NCBI GenBank assembly: GCA_949296825.1 | Contig: CASFQZ010000089.1 | Coordinates: 1 to 41,224, forward strand | DNA from: an uncultured Eubacteriales bacterium | Lineage (GTDB): Bacteria; Bacillota; Clostridia; Oscillospirales; Acutalibacteraceae | DNA length: 41,224 nucleotides | Direction of reading: 5' to 3' | Notes under the pieces: generated by a model | Database searches by the model: none | What the model saw: only the letters and a program-made list of their open reading frames with translations | Told to the model about the DNA's origin: nothing | Part shown: one piece after another, positions 1 to 7,702 of the stretch | Layout: every line of letters starts with the position of its first letter | How positions within the stretch are numbered: the stretch's first letter is position 1 | Program-made: the position numbers and the translations under genes

Positions 1-959
1 ATATTACTATAGATATCAATAAATATTCCACCAACTATGCGCTAACTTTTGAAGATACCGGCATTACCTATTCTGTTTGTGTGGGCGGCATTGTCGGTGT
101 TTGCTCGGATGGAACGGCACAAAAGACGAGAATTTTGAATTGCTCTGTCAGCGGAACCATTGATGTGCGGTATTGCAGCGATGCCTATGTCGGCGGAATC
201 TGCGGCTATGGCGCACCGATGAACAGCCAGAATGATGCGCAAATCAATGTTTATGCCAATGCCAGCTGCCGGTCAGAATCCGATAGCGAAGTTTATTGTG
301 GCGGCATCACCGGTTATTCTCGAGCCTCTGGTGATTCGATTGAAAACTGTGCCAATTACGGTAAAATTACAGCGACTGCCGGTAATTTTCTTTATCTCGG
401 TGGCATTAGTGGACACGGTGGCGCATTAAAAAATTGTGTGAATATTGGGAATATCTCCGGTACGCGCCTATATGGCACCTCAACATCATCTCTTTCTTCC
501 GACTGCATCGTTGGAGGCATTGTCGGCTATAACACTGTATCGGGGAAGCTCATTCAATGCGTCAATTATGGCGATATCAATGTGTTTTCAAATAAATATA
601 TCACTAATTCTGGGATAGCTGCCGGGGGTATTGCAGGTATAATGGCTGGCGCATATGGAGACTATGGTGATGTAAGAAGTTGTTACAATTATAATGATTA
701 TATCAATGCATCATATAAAGCAACGGAAGAAAATCCCAGGGCGAAAGTGGGACGCATTTTCGGTGTTGGCGATAAAGATCGGTGTTATGATTGCTATTCG
801 TCAGACCAAACGATTGTTACAGGGAATACAAATACCTACGCTGTGGATGGCGCATCCCTAAGTGCCGATGCGTTTTTGCACGAAGATGCTTACATCGATT
901 TCGATTTTGAAAATGTATGGGTAATTGACCCAGAAATCGGCGGCGCGGTTCTCAAATAA
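1..959 (+). CDS. GLUG-repeat surface protein, 5'-truncated by window edge
   Basis: The frame is open from the first complete codon at position 3 to the TAA at 957-959, so the start lies outside the window. The visible ~318 residues are built of repeats of the form GGI.G followed by a variable stretch and NC.N.G.I (for example VGGIVGYN, GGISGHGG, GGITGYSR, then CVNYGDI, CVNIGNI, CANYGKI). This is the pattern of GLUG-type repeats, which form beta-solenoid stalks in secreted or wall-bound proteins of gut Firmicutes. The C-terminal ~70 residues lose the repeat and end without an LPXTG motif or membrane anchor, so attachment must be upstream or absent. An internal GTG at 81 lacks a ribosome binding site and is not a start. 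The coding sequence is visibly more AT-rich than the rest of the window. Adhesion or matrix binding is likely but not shown. Confidence 0.75.
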   Translation, partial: ITIDINKYSTNYALTFEDTGITYSVCVGGIVGVCSDGTAQKTRILNCSVSGTIDVRYCSDAYVGGICGYGAPMNSQNDAQINVYANASCRSESDSEVYCGGITGYSRASGDSIENCANYGKITATAGNFLYLGGISGHGGALKNCVNIGNISGTRLYGTSTSSLSSDCIVGGIVGYNTVSGKLIQCVNYGDINVFSNKYITNSGIAAGGIAGIMAGAYGDYGDVRSCYNYNDYINASYKATEENPRAKVGRIFGVGDKDRCYDCYSSDQTIVTGNTNTYAVDGASLSADAFLHEDAYIDFDFENVWVIDPEIGGAVLK

Positions 960-1033
960 GACCGGCAGGCGGAAGTGGCAACGATATTGTCAATGCTGTT
1001 GAGATGTTCTGCATTTTGAATACTAGTGTCTCA

Positions 1034-1087
1034 AAAAGGAAGCCTGGACTTTGCTGTTGGCAAGCCAAGGCTTCCTTTTCAATGTTT
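1034..1087. terminator. Rho-independent terminator between convergent genes
   Basis: A perfect 12-bp inverted repeat, AAAAGGAAGCCT at 1034-1045 and AGGCTTCCTTTT at 1068-1079, encloses a 22-nt loop. A short T-run follows at 1085-1090, and A-runs on the left arm allow use from both strands. It lies between the convergent surface-protein and DUF5131 genes and probably ends both transcripts. Confidence 0.8.
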
Positions 1088-1132
1088 TTTGACGTGGAGC
1101 AAAAGGATAAAATGAGCAATGTTTTCAGGGTA

Positions 1133-2008
1133 TTAGTTCCCGCATTTTCCGCAATCCGAGCAGCCGTTGCAAATCGGTTTGCTGCCGCAGTGCGCGCAGC
1201 TTTCGCGGTACCGGGGCTGGTATAAATTTTCCGGCGGGATCGGGGCACCATCGCGGTCGGTCAGATGAAATATCATTGGCTTCCCGGCAAAGGAAATGCC
1301 GGATTTATATGCCATTTCACTCTGCACGCGCTTGTCGGGAAGATGATAGGTCTTTCCGTCTTTGATAAAAACCGAGCCGGTTTCTATAAAGCAAAAAGGA
1401 ATGTTGTGTTTTTCGCAGGCATAGCGCAGCTTTTTGACCCAGTCATAGTTACAGGGGCGGGCGCCGCCGTAATTTTCGCCGCCGCAAATGACCTGTTCGA
1501 TCTGTCCATCCCCCAAAAACGGCGCGAGATCGATTTCTCCAATCAGAGGGGCGCACATAATTCCCTTGTGACGGAAGGGCAGCTTTTTGAGCAGCGGAAT
1601 GCGCTCCTTTGCCCGCCGCTGGTTTTCGGTGGTGACATTGAAAAAAACATTCTCCCAGCCATCGCCCCAGTCCTTCGGCAGACAGTCCCACACCCGCTGC
1701 GGGCGTTTGGTCAGAAGAAAAAATTTGACGTCGCTGCGGATGCGCATCATTTCCCATGCCTCAGCCCGCCAGGCGTCCGCCTCTTCCAAAAAGAAATCCG
1801 AGGTCATGCATACGCGGATCAATTCCCCGCTTTTTATTTGATACGCGCCGTCCTTTTTGCGCTGCAGGGGGTAGCGAAAGCCGGTTTTTGTTTTGAAAAT
1901 ATCCGACCCCACCCGGTCGCGCTGCCGGTCCAGATAATACATATAGCAGTTGTCGCACCCTTCGCTGCATTTGATGCAGCCGTGCCAGGGATTCCAAATA
2001 TCATGCAT
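1133..2008 (-). CDS. DUF5131 / Gp37-Gp68 family radical-SAM-like protein
   Basis: A 291-residue protein starting WNPWHGC. It carries Cys11, Cys14, Cys18 and Cys21; the last three form CxxxCxxC, the spacing of the radical SAM 4Fe-4S cluster ligands. The body has motifs typical of the DUF5131 (phage Gp37/Gp68) family: LTKRPQR near residue 100, FNVTTENQ, APLIGEIDL, and VICGGENYGGARPC where homologues usually read GGESG. The C-terminal ~25 residues add seven Cys in CxxC-type spacing (CAHCG, CNGCSDCGKCG), which suggests a second metal or Fe-S site. The substrate is unknown; DUF5131 genes are common in phages and mobile islands, but no other phage gene is visible here. The ATG at 2008 has GAAGGA about 7 nt upstream. 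The gene follows the terminator of the upstream operon and I see no clear promoter of its own. Confidence 0.85.
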   Translation of the reverse strand: MHDIWNPWHGCIKCSEGCDNCYMYYLDRQRDRVGSDIFKTKTGFRYPLQRKKDGAYQIKSGELIRVCMTSDFFLEEADAWRAEAWEMMRIRSDVKFFLLTKRPQRVWDCLPKDWGDGWENVFFNVTTENQRRAKERIPLLKKLPFRHKGIMCAPLIGEIDLAPFLGDGQIEQVICGGENYGGARPCNYDWVKKLRYACEKHNIPFCFIETGSVFIKDGKTYHLPDKRVQSEMAYKSGISFAGKPMIFHLTDRDGAPIPPENLYQPRYRESCAHCGSKPICNGCSDCGKCGN

Positions 2009-2030
2009 TTGTTTTTCCTTCTTTCGGAAA

Positions 2031-2059
2031 GAAAAAAGCCGGAACCGCTCCGGCTTTTG
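2031..2059 (-). terminator. Rho-independent terminator after the 2060-2593 gene
   Basis: Arms AAAAGCCGGA (2034-2043) and TCCGGCTTTT (2049-2058) enclose a 5-nt loop. Read on the minus strand, the stem starts one base after the stop codon at 2060-2062 and is followed by a T-run. It separates the DUF5685/J-like/membrane operon from the DUF5131 gene. Confidence 0.85.
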
Positions 2060-2593
2060 TTATTTGAAGATTTTGCGGAACCATTTGCGCCATTGGTGTA
2101 AATACAGATAGACCAGCCGGGACAGGACATAATCAAATAAAAAGAACATCACGTTCGCCATGACAAGCAGAAGCGGGATCGTCCATTTGCCGAAGGTGTC
2201 CATGCCGTCCACCGGCAGGCGAAAGACGTAAATAATCAGAAGATATGCCACGACCACCGCGCCGTTGAACAGCAGGAATTTGACGATCCATTCCCAGACC
2301 CTGGACATCTTTTCCTCGATCACCGATTTCAGAATGGGATAATAGCCGAAAAACGCGGCGTACATGACGGCGGTTTCCTTGTCCGCCAGAATCAGCAGCG
2401 AAAGAATACTCACCGCCGCGTAAGCGCCCAGCGCCCACTTCCTGCCGATTTCGATGACCATGACCATTAAAATGATCCCCGCCGCTGCGGGCAATACATA
2501 AGTTAAAAACGGGATGATGGTGGACAGCAGCATCAGTACCAGCGACAGCGCGGCTATGATTCCGCCCAGGGCGGTCTTTGAGCTTTTTCTCAC
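2060..2593 (-). CDS. Integral membrane protein, unknown function
   Basis: A 177-residue, strongly hydrophobic protein with about five to six predicted membrane segments (roughly residues 8-28, 30-48, 52-70, 75-92, 102-125, 138-165) and a basic C-terminus ending HQWRKWFRKIFK. The size and six-helix layout resemble small ECF-type S-components, but I see no signature that proves this and name no substrate. The GTG start at 2593 is chosen because AAAGGAGGT lies 8 nt upstream. It is the third gene of a minus-strand operon, 16 nt after the J-like gene, and is closed by a terminator directly after the stop. The grouping with DUF5685 and a J-like protein suggests a shared task, which cannot be named from sequence. 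Confidence 0.7.
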   Translation of the reverse strand: MRKSSKTALGGIIAALSLVLMLLSTIIPFLTYVLPAAAGIILMVMVIEIGRKWALGAYAAVSILSLLILADKETAVMYAAFFGYYPILKSVIEEKMSRVWEWIVKFLLFNGAVVVAYLLIIYVFRLPVDGMDTFGKWTIPLLLVMANVMFFLFDYVLSRLVYLYLHQWRKWFRKIFK

Positions 2594-2609
2594 CGGGCGG
2601 GACCTCCTT

Positions 2610-3242
2610 TCAACAGCAGGGGATCAGGTCCCCGCCCATGCTTTCGCAGCAGCAATCAGCGCAGATCAGCCCGGAGCAGATGTCGCAGGTGCTGCAGCCG
2701 CGCCGCTCGGGACGGGCGCGATATCCGCCGCTTCGTTTGCTGAAAATGCTTTCATAGGTGCCGCGATATTCCGGATTGCCCGGTTCCATGCGGTAAGCCG
2801 CTTCAAATTCCTTCGACGCCTCTTCCAGCCAGCCCTTGTTGTAAAGGACCTGACCTTTCAGAAAATGCCATTCGGCATTGCGCCCCACCGGCGGCACACC
2901 GTCCAATATCATATTTGCGTCGTCGTACCGCCCCGAAGACACCAGCTGACGCACATCGGCGTAAGAGGTCGCGTCGGCATAGCCGTAGGGCGGCGAATAG
3001 GACCCGCCGCCGTAGGCATTTTGCCCGTTTGCGGAGGCGTTCGGATACGCATCGGTATAGGCAGTGCTGCCCATTCGCGCGTTCATGATCTGATCGTACG
3101 CGGCGTCCAGCTCTTTCATGCGGGCGGCGGAATCTTCCGGCGGCAGAGCGGACGCCTGCTTCGCCGCCTTTTTATAGGCTTTTTTGATTTGGGCGTCTGT
3201 CGCGCCCGGGGCAATGCCCAGTACCTGATAAGGATCGTTCAT
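2610..3242 (-). CDS. J-domain-like protein lacking HPD, with TPR-like region and Cys-rich tail
   Basis: A 210-residue protein. Residues 1-53 match a J domain (DPYQVLGIAPGATDAQIKKA, later AAYDQI), but where helices II and III join, the invariant HPD motif is replaced by ASALPPED, so canonical DnaK stimulation is not expected. Residues ~55-95 are a Gly/Tyr/Ser/Ala linker. Residues ~122-165 (WHFLKGQVLYNKG and EFEAAYRMEPGNPEYR) look like one or two TPR-type helical hairpins. The last ~28 residues hold nine Cys (CSTCDIC, CADCCC, final CC), a possible metal site or disulfide cluster. The ATG at 3242 overlaps the stop of the upstream DUF5685 gene by 4 nt, so translation is probably coupled. A scaffold or co-factor for the neighbouring protein is inference. 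Confidence 0.85.
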   Translation of the reverse strand: MNDPYQVLGIAPGATDAQIKKAYKKAAKQASALPPEDSAARMKELDAAYDQIMNARMGSTAYTDAYPNASANGQNAYGGGSYSPPYGYADATSYADVRQLVSSGRYDDANMILDGVPPVGRNAEWHFLKGQVLYNKGWLEEASKEFEAAYRMEPGNPEYRGTYESIFSKRSGGYRARPERRGCSTCDICSGLICADCCCESMGGDLIPCC

Positions 3243-4105
3243 TCTCTTACCTCTTGCATTTGGGAATAGATACGGTCTGCCTGTTCATACAGACCCATTC
3301 GGATTACATTTTCCGTGATTTCAGAATATGCTCCCTTCGGCAGCGTTTCATAGGCGTCGATCAGCGCGCCGATGGTCAGCTCCAGCGCGTTTTTACAACG
3401 GGGAAAGGTCTCGGTCAAATTGTCCTTGCTGATGTGGTGCGTTTGGATAAAAGGATTGAAATTGCCGGTTTTGATGTCTTTTTTTAAATCGTCCAGCGCA
3501 TCGGCAAGGTAGATATACCTGCCCAGCAGCCGTCCGAAGGCTGCCGCCTGCGCACGGTTTTGCTCCGGCGCATTTTTTGCCGCCAGATCGGCGATATAGT
3601 CCGCCGTCGGCTGGGCGGCAGCGTCAACGGTCGAGAGGGGAGAGTGCTCCGCTTTAAACTGCGCCGCCAGATATCGGGCGGTCCGTTTATCTTCCTCCGG
3701 ACAGCGTTTTTTCGCCTTTCGGTGAAGATGAGAAAGATAGGGCAGCAGCAGATAGGCAGCGATTTTCTTAAAAAATCCGCCGTCCTCAATGGTGTCCTGC
3801 AGTTTGTAATAGGCGATCAGCACCGTCAGATCCGCCGCATATGCCAGCAGTGGCTGCGCCGGGTCGCAATAGGCACACCTTTTTGACGGGTTAAAGGGAC
3901 AGCGCCCCGGCTGAAAGGAAACGGTTTCATCTTTTACACAGCAGATGAAAAGAATCAAAAAGGTCAGATCATAGCTGAGCAGCAGTCGAGCCGGCTGCCC
4001 GTAGCGTTTGCCCAGTGTCCGGCACAGTGAACAGTAAAAGGCGCGGTAGGTCTCATATTCTTTGATTTTCATTTCGGGCTTGTGCGCCCGGATATATCCA
4101 ACCAT
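3239..4105 (-). CDS. DUF5685 family protein
   Basis: A 288-residue, mostly helical protein starting MVGYIRAHKPEMKIKEYETY, the typical DUF5685 N-terminus. It has a CxxC pair (YCSLCRTLG, near residue 30) and a second Cys cluster (CPFNPSKRCAYCD, near residues 68-81), plausible metal ligands. In the C-terminal half, LADALDDLKKDIKTGNFNPF contains an acidic DxxDD...D run like the metal-binding motif of class I isoprenoid synthases such as squalene/phytoene synthase. This suggests a related all-helical fold, but activity is not established and a second aspartate-rich motif is not obvious. The ATG at 4105 has only a weak upstream GGTGAT. First gene of the operon with the J-like and membrane proteins. 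Confidence 0.85.
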   Translation of the reverse strand: MVGYIRAHKPEMKIKEYETYRAFYCSLCRTLGKRYGQPARLLLSYDLTFLILFICCVKDETVSFQPGRCPFNPSKRCAYCDPAQPLLAYAADLTVLIAYYKLQDTIEDGGFFKKIAAYLLLPYLSHLHRKAKKRCPEEDKRTARYLAAQFKAEHSPLSTVDAAAQPTADYIADLAAKNAPEQNRAQAAAFGRLLGRYIYLADALDDLKKDIKTGNFNPFIQTHHISKDNLTETFPRCKNALELTIGALIDAYETLPKGAYSEITENVIRMGLYEQADRIYSQMQEVRE

Positions 4106-4122
4106 GGTATCACCGCGACTTC

Positions 4123-4128
4123 ATTATA
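4123..4128 (-). promoter_or_regulatory. Possible -10 element for the DUF5685 operon
   Basis: A perfect TATAAT on the minus strand lies 18 nt upstream of the DUF5685 start codon. No good -35 hexamer is found at 16-18 bp (AAGCAT at 17 bp), and the very short leader makes this a weak call. Confidence 0.35.
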
Positions 4129-4189
4129 TAGGATAAGCCTCGCCAATGCTTGAATAACCTGTTAATTTTGGGGAAACAGAAAGATACAG

Positions 4190-4233
4190 AAAAGGACCGC
4201 CGCATATCCTTGCGGACAAGCGACAGTCCTTTT
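4190..4233 (-). terminator. Terminator after the 45-aa peptide gene
   Basis: Outer arms AAAAGGAC (4190-4197) and GTCCTTTT (4226-4233) with an inner GC-rich hairpin (CCGC/GCGG). On the minus strand it lies 16 nt after the peptide stop and is followed by a T-rich stretch. Confidence 0.65.
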
Positions 4234-4249
4234 GCTCACGCAATCTGCC

Positions 4250-4387
4250 TTATTTGAGGACCTTGAAATCGTCCTCGCCCCAAACGGTGGGATCACCGCG
4301 GAGCTGCTTCACAAGGTTCTGGATGAGTTTAACGATATCTTTGATCGCGTCAATGATGGTGGTGAAGAAACCAACAATACCTTCCAT
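4250..4387 (-). CDS. Small amphipathic peptide (45 aa)
   Basis: Reading from the ATG at 4387 to TAA at 4250-4252 gives 45 residues: MEGIVGFFTTIIDAIKDIVK for the first twenty, then LIQNLVKQLRG and a charged tail GDPTVWGEDDFKVLK. Residues ~4-30 form a clear amphipathic helix with Ile/Leu/Val/Phe spaced i, i+3/i+4 and Lys/Asp on the other face. There is no signal peptide. The support is unusually complete for so short a gene: AAAGGAGG about 10 nt before the ATG, a TTGAAT-17-TATGAT promoter at 4438-4466, and a terminator at 4190-4233. The shape recalls phenol-soluble modulins and leaderless membrane-active peptides, but this is analogy. The helical half resembles the duplicated peptides at 7703-8107 in pattern, not in alignable identity. 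An overlapping plus-strand frame (4232-4495) has no such signals. Confidence 0.75.
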   Translation of the reverse strand: MEGIVGFFTTIIDAIKDIVKLIQNLVKQLRGDPTVWGEDDFKVLK

Positions 4388-4437
4388 GGGTCAATTGCCT
4401 CCTTTCACTCGAAGAGTAAGGATTTACCTTCATCGCT

Positions 4438-4466
4438 ATCATACACCAAGTCCGAAAAAAATTCAA
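4438..4466 (-). promoter_or_regulatory. Sigma-A promoter for the 45-aa peptide
   Basis: TTGAAT (4466-4461) and TATGAT (4443-4438) on the minus strand with an exact 17-bp spacer. The predicted leader is about 45 nt and contains the strong ribosome binding site. Confidence 0.7.
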
Positions 4467-4565
4467 GAGGTTTTCGCAAAATCTTCAACTTTTAAAGTTT
4501 CTTTGATTCTTTGCAACCTTTTCGGCAAAATCTATAGAAGCAGACAATATTTGTTTACGGATTCT

Positions 4566-4886
4566 TTACGAAACAACGCGTGTAAAGTTTTTTAAATCGA
4601 TTTTGCCCAAAAAAGGAACTTTCAAAAAGCCGTTCATGGTATCATCCTGAAACGTCAATTGGACGTCGACGGTTTTGCCGGGCAGCAGCGAAACCTCGGC
4701 GACGGCACGCAGCGTATCGCCCTCCTCTTTGATTTCCCGAAATGAAAATTCCGGCAGCTTGGCAGCGCCTTCGGGCAGATTCATGGAAAAATCATAGCCG
4801 CCGTCCTTTTCCCCGATGGTAAAGGTTACGTCGCCCGAAAAAAACATGGTGTTGACCTTTCCGGTCCAGGTTCCCAGTCCGATCAT
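4566..4886 (-). CDS. Small beta-rich hypothetical protein
   Basis: A 106-residue protein with alternating hydrophobic/polar strands and a start MIGLGTWTGKVNTMFFSGDV. The GxW near the N-terminus and the repeated strands (VTFTI, YDFSMNL, VAEVSLL, VDVQLTF, LKVPFLG) suggest a small beta-barrel or sandwich, lipocalin-like in outline only. There is no signal peptide or membrane segment, so it is probably cytoplasmic. I do not recognise a named family. The ATG at 4886 has GGAGG about 8 nt upstream and a strong promoter at 4953-4981. No convincing terminator follows; the next gene downstream on this strand has its own promoter. Confidence 0.7.
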   Translation of the reverse strand: MIGLGTWTGKVNTMFFSGDVTFTIGEKDGGYDFSMNLPEGAAKLPEFSFREIKEEGDTLRAVAEVSLLPGKTVDVQLTFQDDTMNGFLKVPFLGKIDLKNFTRVVS

Positions 4887-4952
4887 TTGGTCCGCCTCCG
4901 TTTTGTTTTATCACAGCATACGCAGGCAGAGGCTGCAATATGCCGCATCTTT

Positions 4953-4981
4953 ATTGTAGCATACCTGAAAATGAAGGGCAA
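4953..4981 (-). promoter_or_regulatory. Sigma-A promoter with extended -10 for the 4566-4886 gene
   Basis: TTGCCC (4981-4976), a 17-bp spacer and TACAAT (4958-4953) on the minus strand, with TGC directly before the -10 hexamer. The leader is about 60 nt. Confidence 0.7.
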
Positions 4982-5079
4982 TCCTTTTTTTGCGGCAAAA
5001 TAGGAGATCTTCTGCGATTATTCGTCGAAATTACTAAAAATAATAAGCAAAATTTTACAATCCATGGAGAAATCGGTGG

Positions 5080-5108
5080 TTTACTTTAGTGCGCTAATCT
5101 GGTAAACT
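5080..5108 (+). promoter_or_regulatory. Promoter for the amino acid ABC transporter
   Basis: TTTACT (5080-5085), 17-bp spacer, TAAACT (5103-5108), about 31 nt before the start codon. The spacer carries the near-palindrome TTAGTGCGCTAA (5086-5097), a possible repressor site between -35 and -10. The rest of the 253-nt gap holds the divergent promoter at 4953-4981 and AT-rich sequence without recognisable elements. Confidence 0.6.
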
Positions 5109-5139
5109 GATACCATAACAAATCTGGAGGTAGATACCT

Positions 5140-6024
5140 ATGAAAAAAAGAGGAACCGCTCTGATTCTTGCCGCGATCATGGTCCTGATGACCTTTGTTT
5201 TCGCCGCCTGCAACAATGAGACCACGCCGGATTCAAAGGATCCCGCCGGTGAGGTTTCCACCGAAGAAGGCACCGACGCTCCCGCTGCCGACGCCGCGTC
5301 TGATCTGGACGACATCAAAGCCAAAGGCGAGCTGGTGATCGGTATCACCTATTTCTCCCCCATGAATTATCTGGACGATAACAATGAGCTGATCGGCTTT
5401 GAGACCGAGTTCGCCAAAGCCGTTTGCGAAAAGCTCGGCGTTGAGGCGAAATTCCAGGAGATTATCTGGGACAGCAAGGTGATGGAGCTGAATTCCGGCA
5501 GCATTGACTGCATCTGGAACGGCATGACCATGACGGAGGATCTTGCCCCGCAGATTGATTTTTCCACGCCTTATATGGCGAATAAGCAGGTCTGCGTCAT
5601 CCGCACCGAGGATGCTGACACCTATACCGACCTTGCGTCGATGAACGGCGCCGCCGTGGTTGCCGAATCCGGTTCCGCCGGTGAAACAGCAGCCACCTCT
5701 GACCCGAATCTTGCCGCCAATTTTATTTCCGTGACCGCGCAGGCGGATGGCTTGAACGAAGTAAAAGCCGGAACGTCGGACATTGCCGTGATGGATGCCG
5801 TGATGGCGTATTCCATGGTCGGCGAAAATACCGATTTCAATGATCTGATGGTGCTGGATGTCTTTGGCGACGATGCCAACGAGCAGTATGCCGTCGGCTT
5901 CCGCAAGGGCAGCTCCCTGACCGCCGCCGTCAACACCGCCATGGAAGAGCTGGCTGCCGACGGTACGCTGGATCAGATTGCCCGCACCTATGGCCTGGAG
6001 TCCCGCATTCTGCTGGGCGAATAA
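5140..6024 (+). CDS. Amino acid ABC transporter substrate-binding lipoprotein
   Basis: A 294-residue family 3 solute-binding protein. The N-terminus has a basic MKKR, a hydrophobic core and a lipobox FAAC with Cys24, so it should be lipidated and tethered outside the membrane. Residues ~25-55 form an acidic Thr/Ala-rich linker. The binding domain starts at about residue 58 (KGELVIGITYFSPMNYLD) and has the family motifs GFETEFAKAVCEKLGV and WNGMTMTEDLAPQIDFSTPY. These point to a polar amino acid ligand (glutamine, cystine, arginine/histidine class), but the exact one cannot be read. GGAGG lies about 9 nt before the ATG. It is the first gene of a complete importer with the permease and ATPase downstream. 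Confidence 0.95.
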   Translation: MKKRGTALILAAIMVLMTFVFAACNNETTPDSKDPAGEVSTEEGTDAPAADAASDLDDIKAKGELVIGITYFSPMNYLDDNNELIGFETEFAKAVCEKLGVEAKFQEIIWDSKVMELNSGSIDCIWNGMTMTEDLAPQIDFSTPYMANKQVCVIRTEDADTYTDLASMNGAAVVAESGSAGETAATSDPNLAANFISVTAQADGLNEVKAGTSDIAVMDAVMAYSMVGENTDFNDLMVLDVFGDDANEQYAVGFRKGSSLTAAVNTAMEELAADGTLDQIARTYGLESRILLGE

Positions 6025-6056
6025 GAAGCCCCCTTTTTGAGCAACCGAAAGCAAGG

Positions 6057-6090
6057 AACCGGTACGCGCGTTTCCCGCGTATCGGTTTTC
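6057..6090 (+). terminator. Intra-operon hairpin between binding protein and permease
   Basis: AACCGGTACGCG (6057-6068) pairs with CGCGTATCGGTT (6076-6087), including one G-U pair, followed by a weak T-run. Such hairpins after binding-protein genes commonly stabilise the upstream mRNA or cause partial termination, giving more binding protein than membrane components. Confidence 0.7.
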
Positions 6091-6116
6091 TTTGCCGTAG
6101 ATAAAGGAGCAATTTC

Positions 6117-6764
6117 ATGAGCTTTGCCGCCGTTAATTTGCAGCTGCTGGACGGCTTCAAAACCACTTGTATGCTGTTTTTCGTTACGCTGGTCGCAGCG
6201 ATCCCCTTAGGGCTTGTGGTCGCGTTTTTTTCCATGTCCAAATTTAAGCCCTTGCAGCTGTTGTCCCGCTTTTTTGTATGGGTCATCCGTGGTACGCCGC
6301 TGATGCTTCAGGTTATGGTGGTGTTTTACGGTCCCGGTCTGATGTTTGACATGAAAAGCTTTCCCCGGGAGGAAGCGGTCTGTATCGCCTTTATCATCAA
6401 TTATGCGGTATATTTTTCCGAAATTTACCGCGGCGGCATCGAAAGCATCCCCCGCGGGCAATATGAAGCCGGACAGGTTCTGGGCATGAAAAAATCTCAG
6501 GTCTTTTTCAAGGTCGTGCTTTTGCAGGTCATCAAGCGTATCGTTCCGCCTATGAGCAACGAGATCATCACCCTGGTCAAGGACACCTCTCTGGCGCGGG
6601 TCATCGCCGTCGGCGAGCTGGTTAAGGCGGCGCAGGATATTATCAATACCAAGGGGCTGATCTGGCCGCTGTTCTACACCGCCGTGTTCTATCTGATTTT
6701 TAACGGCGGGCTGACGCTGATCTTCAGCCGGATCGAAAAGAAACTTGCTTATTTCAGAGGATAA
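6117..6764 (+). CDS. Amino acid ABC transporter permease (HisM/GlnP type)
   Basis: A 215-residue membrane protein with about five membrane segments. Family motifs are VIRGTPLMLQVMVVFYG near residue 58, INYAVYFSEIYRGGIESIPRG, and the cytoplasmic EAA loop EAGQVLGMKKSQVFFKVVL that docks onto the ATPase. One permease gene suggests a homodimer. AAAGGAGC lies 7 nt before the ATG. The stop is separated from the ATPase start by 3 nt. Confidence 0.93.
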   Translation: MSFAAVNLQLLDGFKTTCMLFFVTLVAAIPLGLVVAFFSMSKFKPLQLLSRFFVWVIRGTPLMLQVMVVFYGPGLMFDMKSFPREEAVCIAFIINYAVYFSEIYRGGIESIPRGQYEAGQVLGMKKSQVFFKVVLLQVIKRIVPPMSNEIITLVKDTSLARVIAVGELVKAAQDIINTKGLIWPLFYTAVFYLIFNGGLTLIFSRIEKKLAYFRG

Positions 6765-6767
6765 AGT

Positions 6768-7550
<783 letters not shown>

Positions 7551-7552
7551 CG

Positions 7553-7586
7553 GAAAAAGCGTCTGCGGGCGCTTTTTCTTTTTTGC
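7553..7586 (+). terminator. Terminator of the amino acid ABC operon
   Basis: GAAAAAGCG (7553-7561) pairs with CGCTTTTTC (7570-7578) across an 8-nt loop, followed by TTTTTT at 7580-7584 region. It starts 3 nt after the ATPase stop codon. Confidence 0.85.
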
Positions 7587-7639
7587 CCGAGGAAAGTTTG
7601 CGAAGTTTTGTTATCTTTGTCAAATTTTTCGAAAAGCCC

Positions 7640-7668
7640 TTGCTATTTCTTCCCGGTAATGGTATACT
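7640..7668 (+). promoter_or_regulatory. Sigma-A promoter for the duplicated small peptides
   Basis: TTGCTA (7640-7645), exact 17-bp spacer, TATACT (7663-7668). The predicted leader to the first peptide start is about 28 nt. Sequence upstream is AT-rich and could act as an UP element. Confidence 0.8.
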
Positions 7669-7702
7669 ACGATTGAATGAAACTGTAAGAAGGTGAATTG
7701 CA

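Noticed and set aside
1034-1087. Perfect inverted repeat taken as an insertion-sequence end
   Set aside because: No transposase nearby; position between convergent genes and T-run fit a terminator.
4232-4495. 87-residue plus-strand frame over the 45-aa peptide gene
   Set aside because: Lacks ribosome binding site and promoter, whereas the minus-strand peptide has both plus a terminator.
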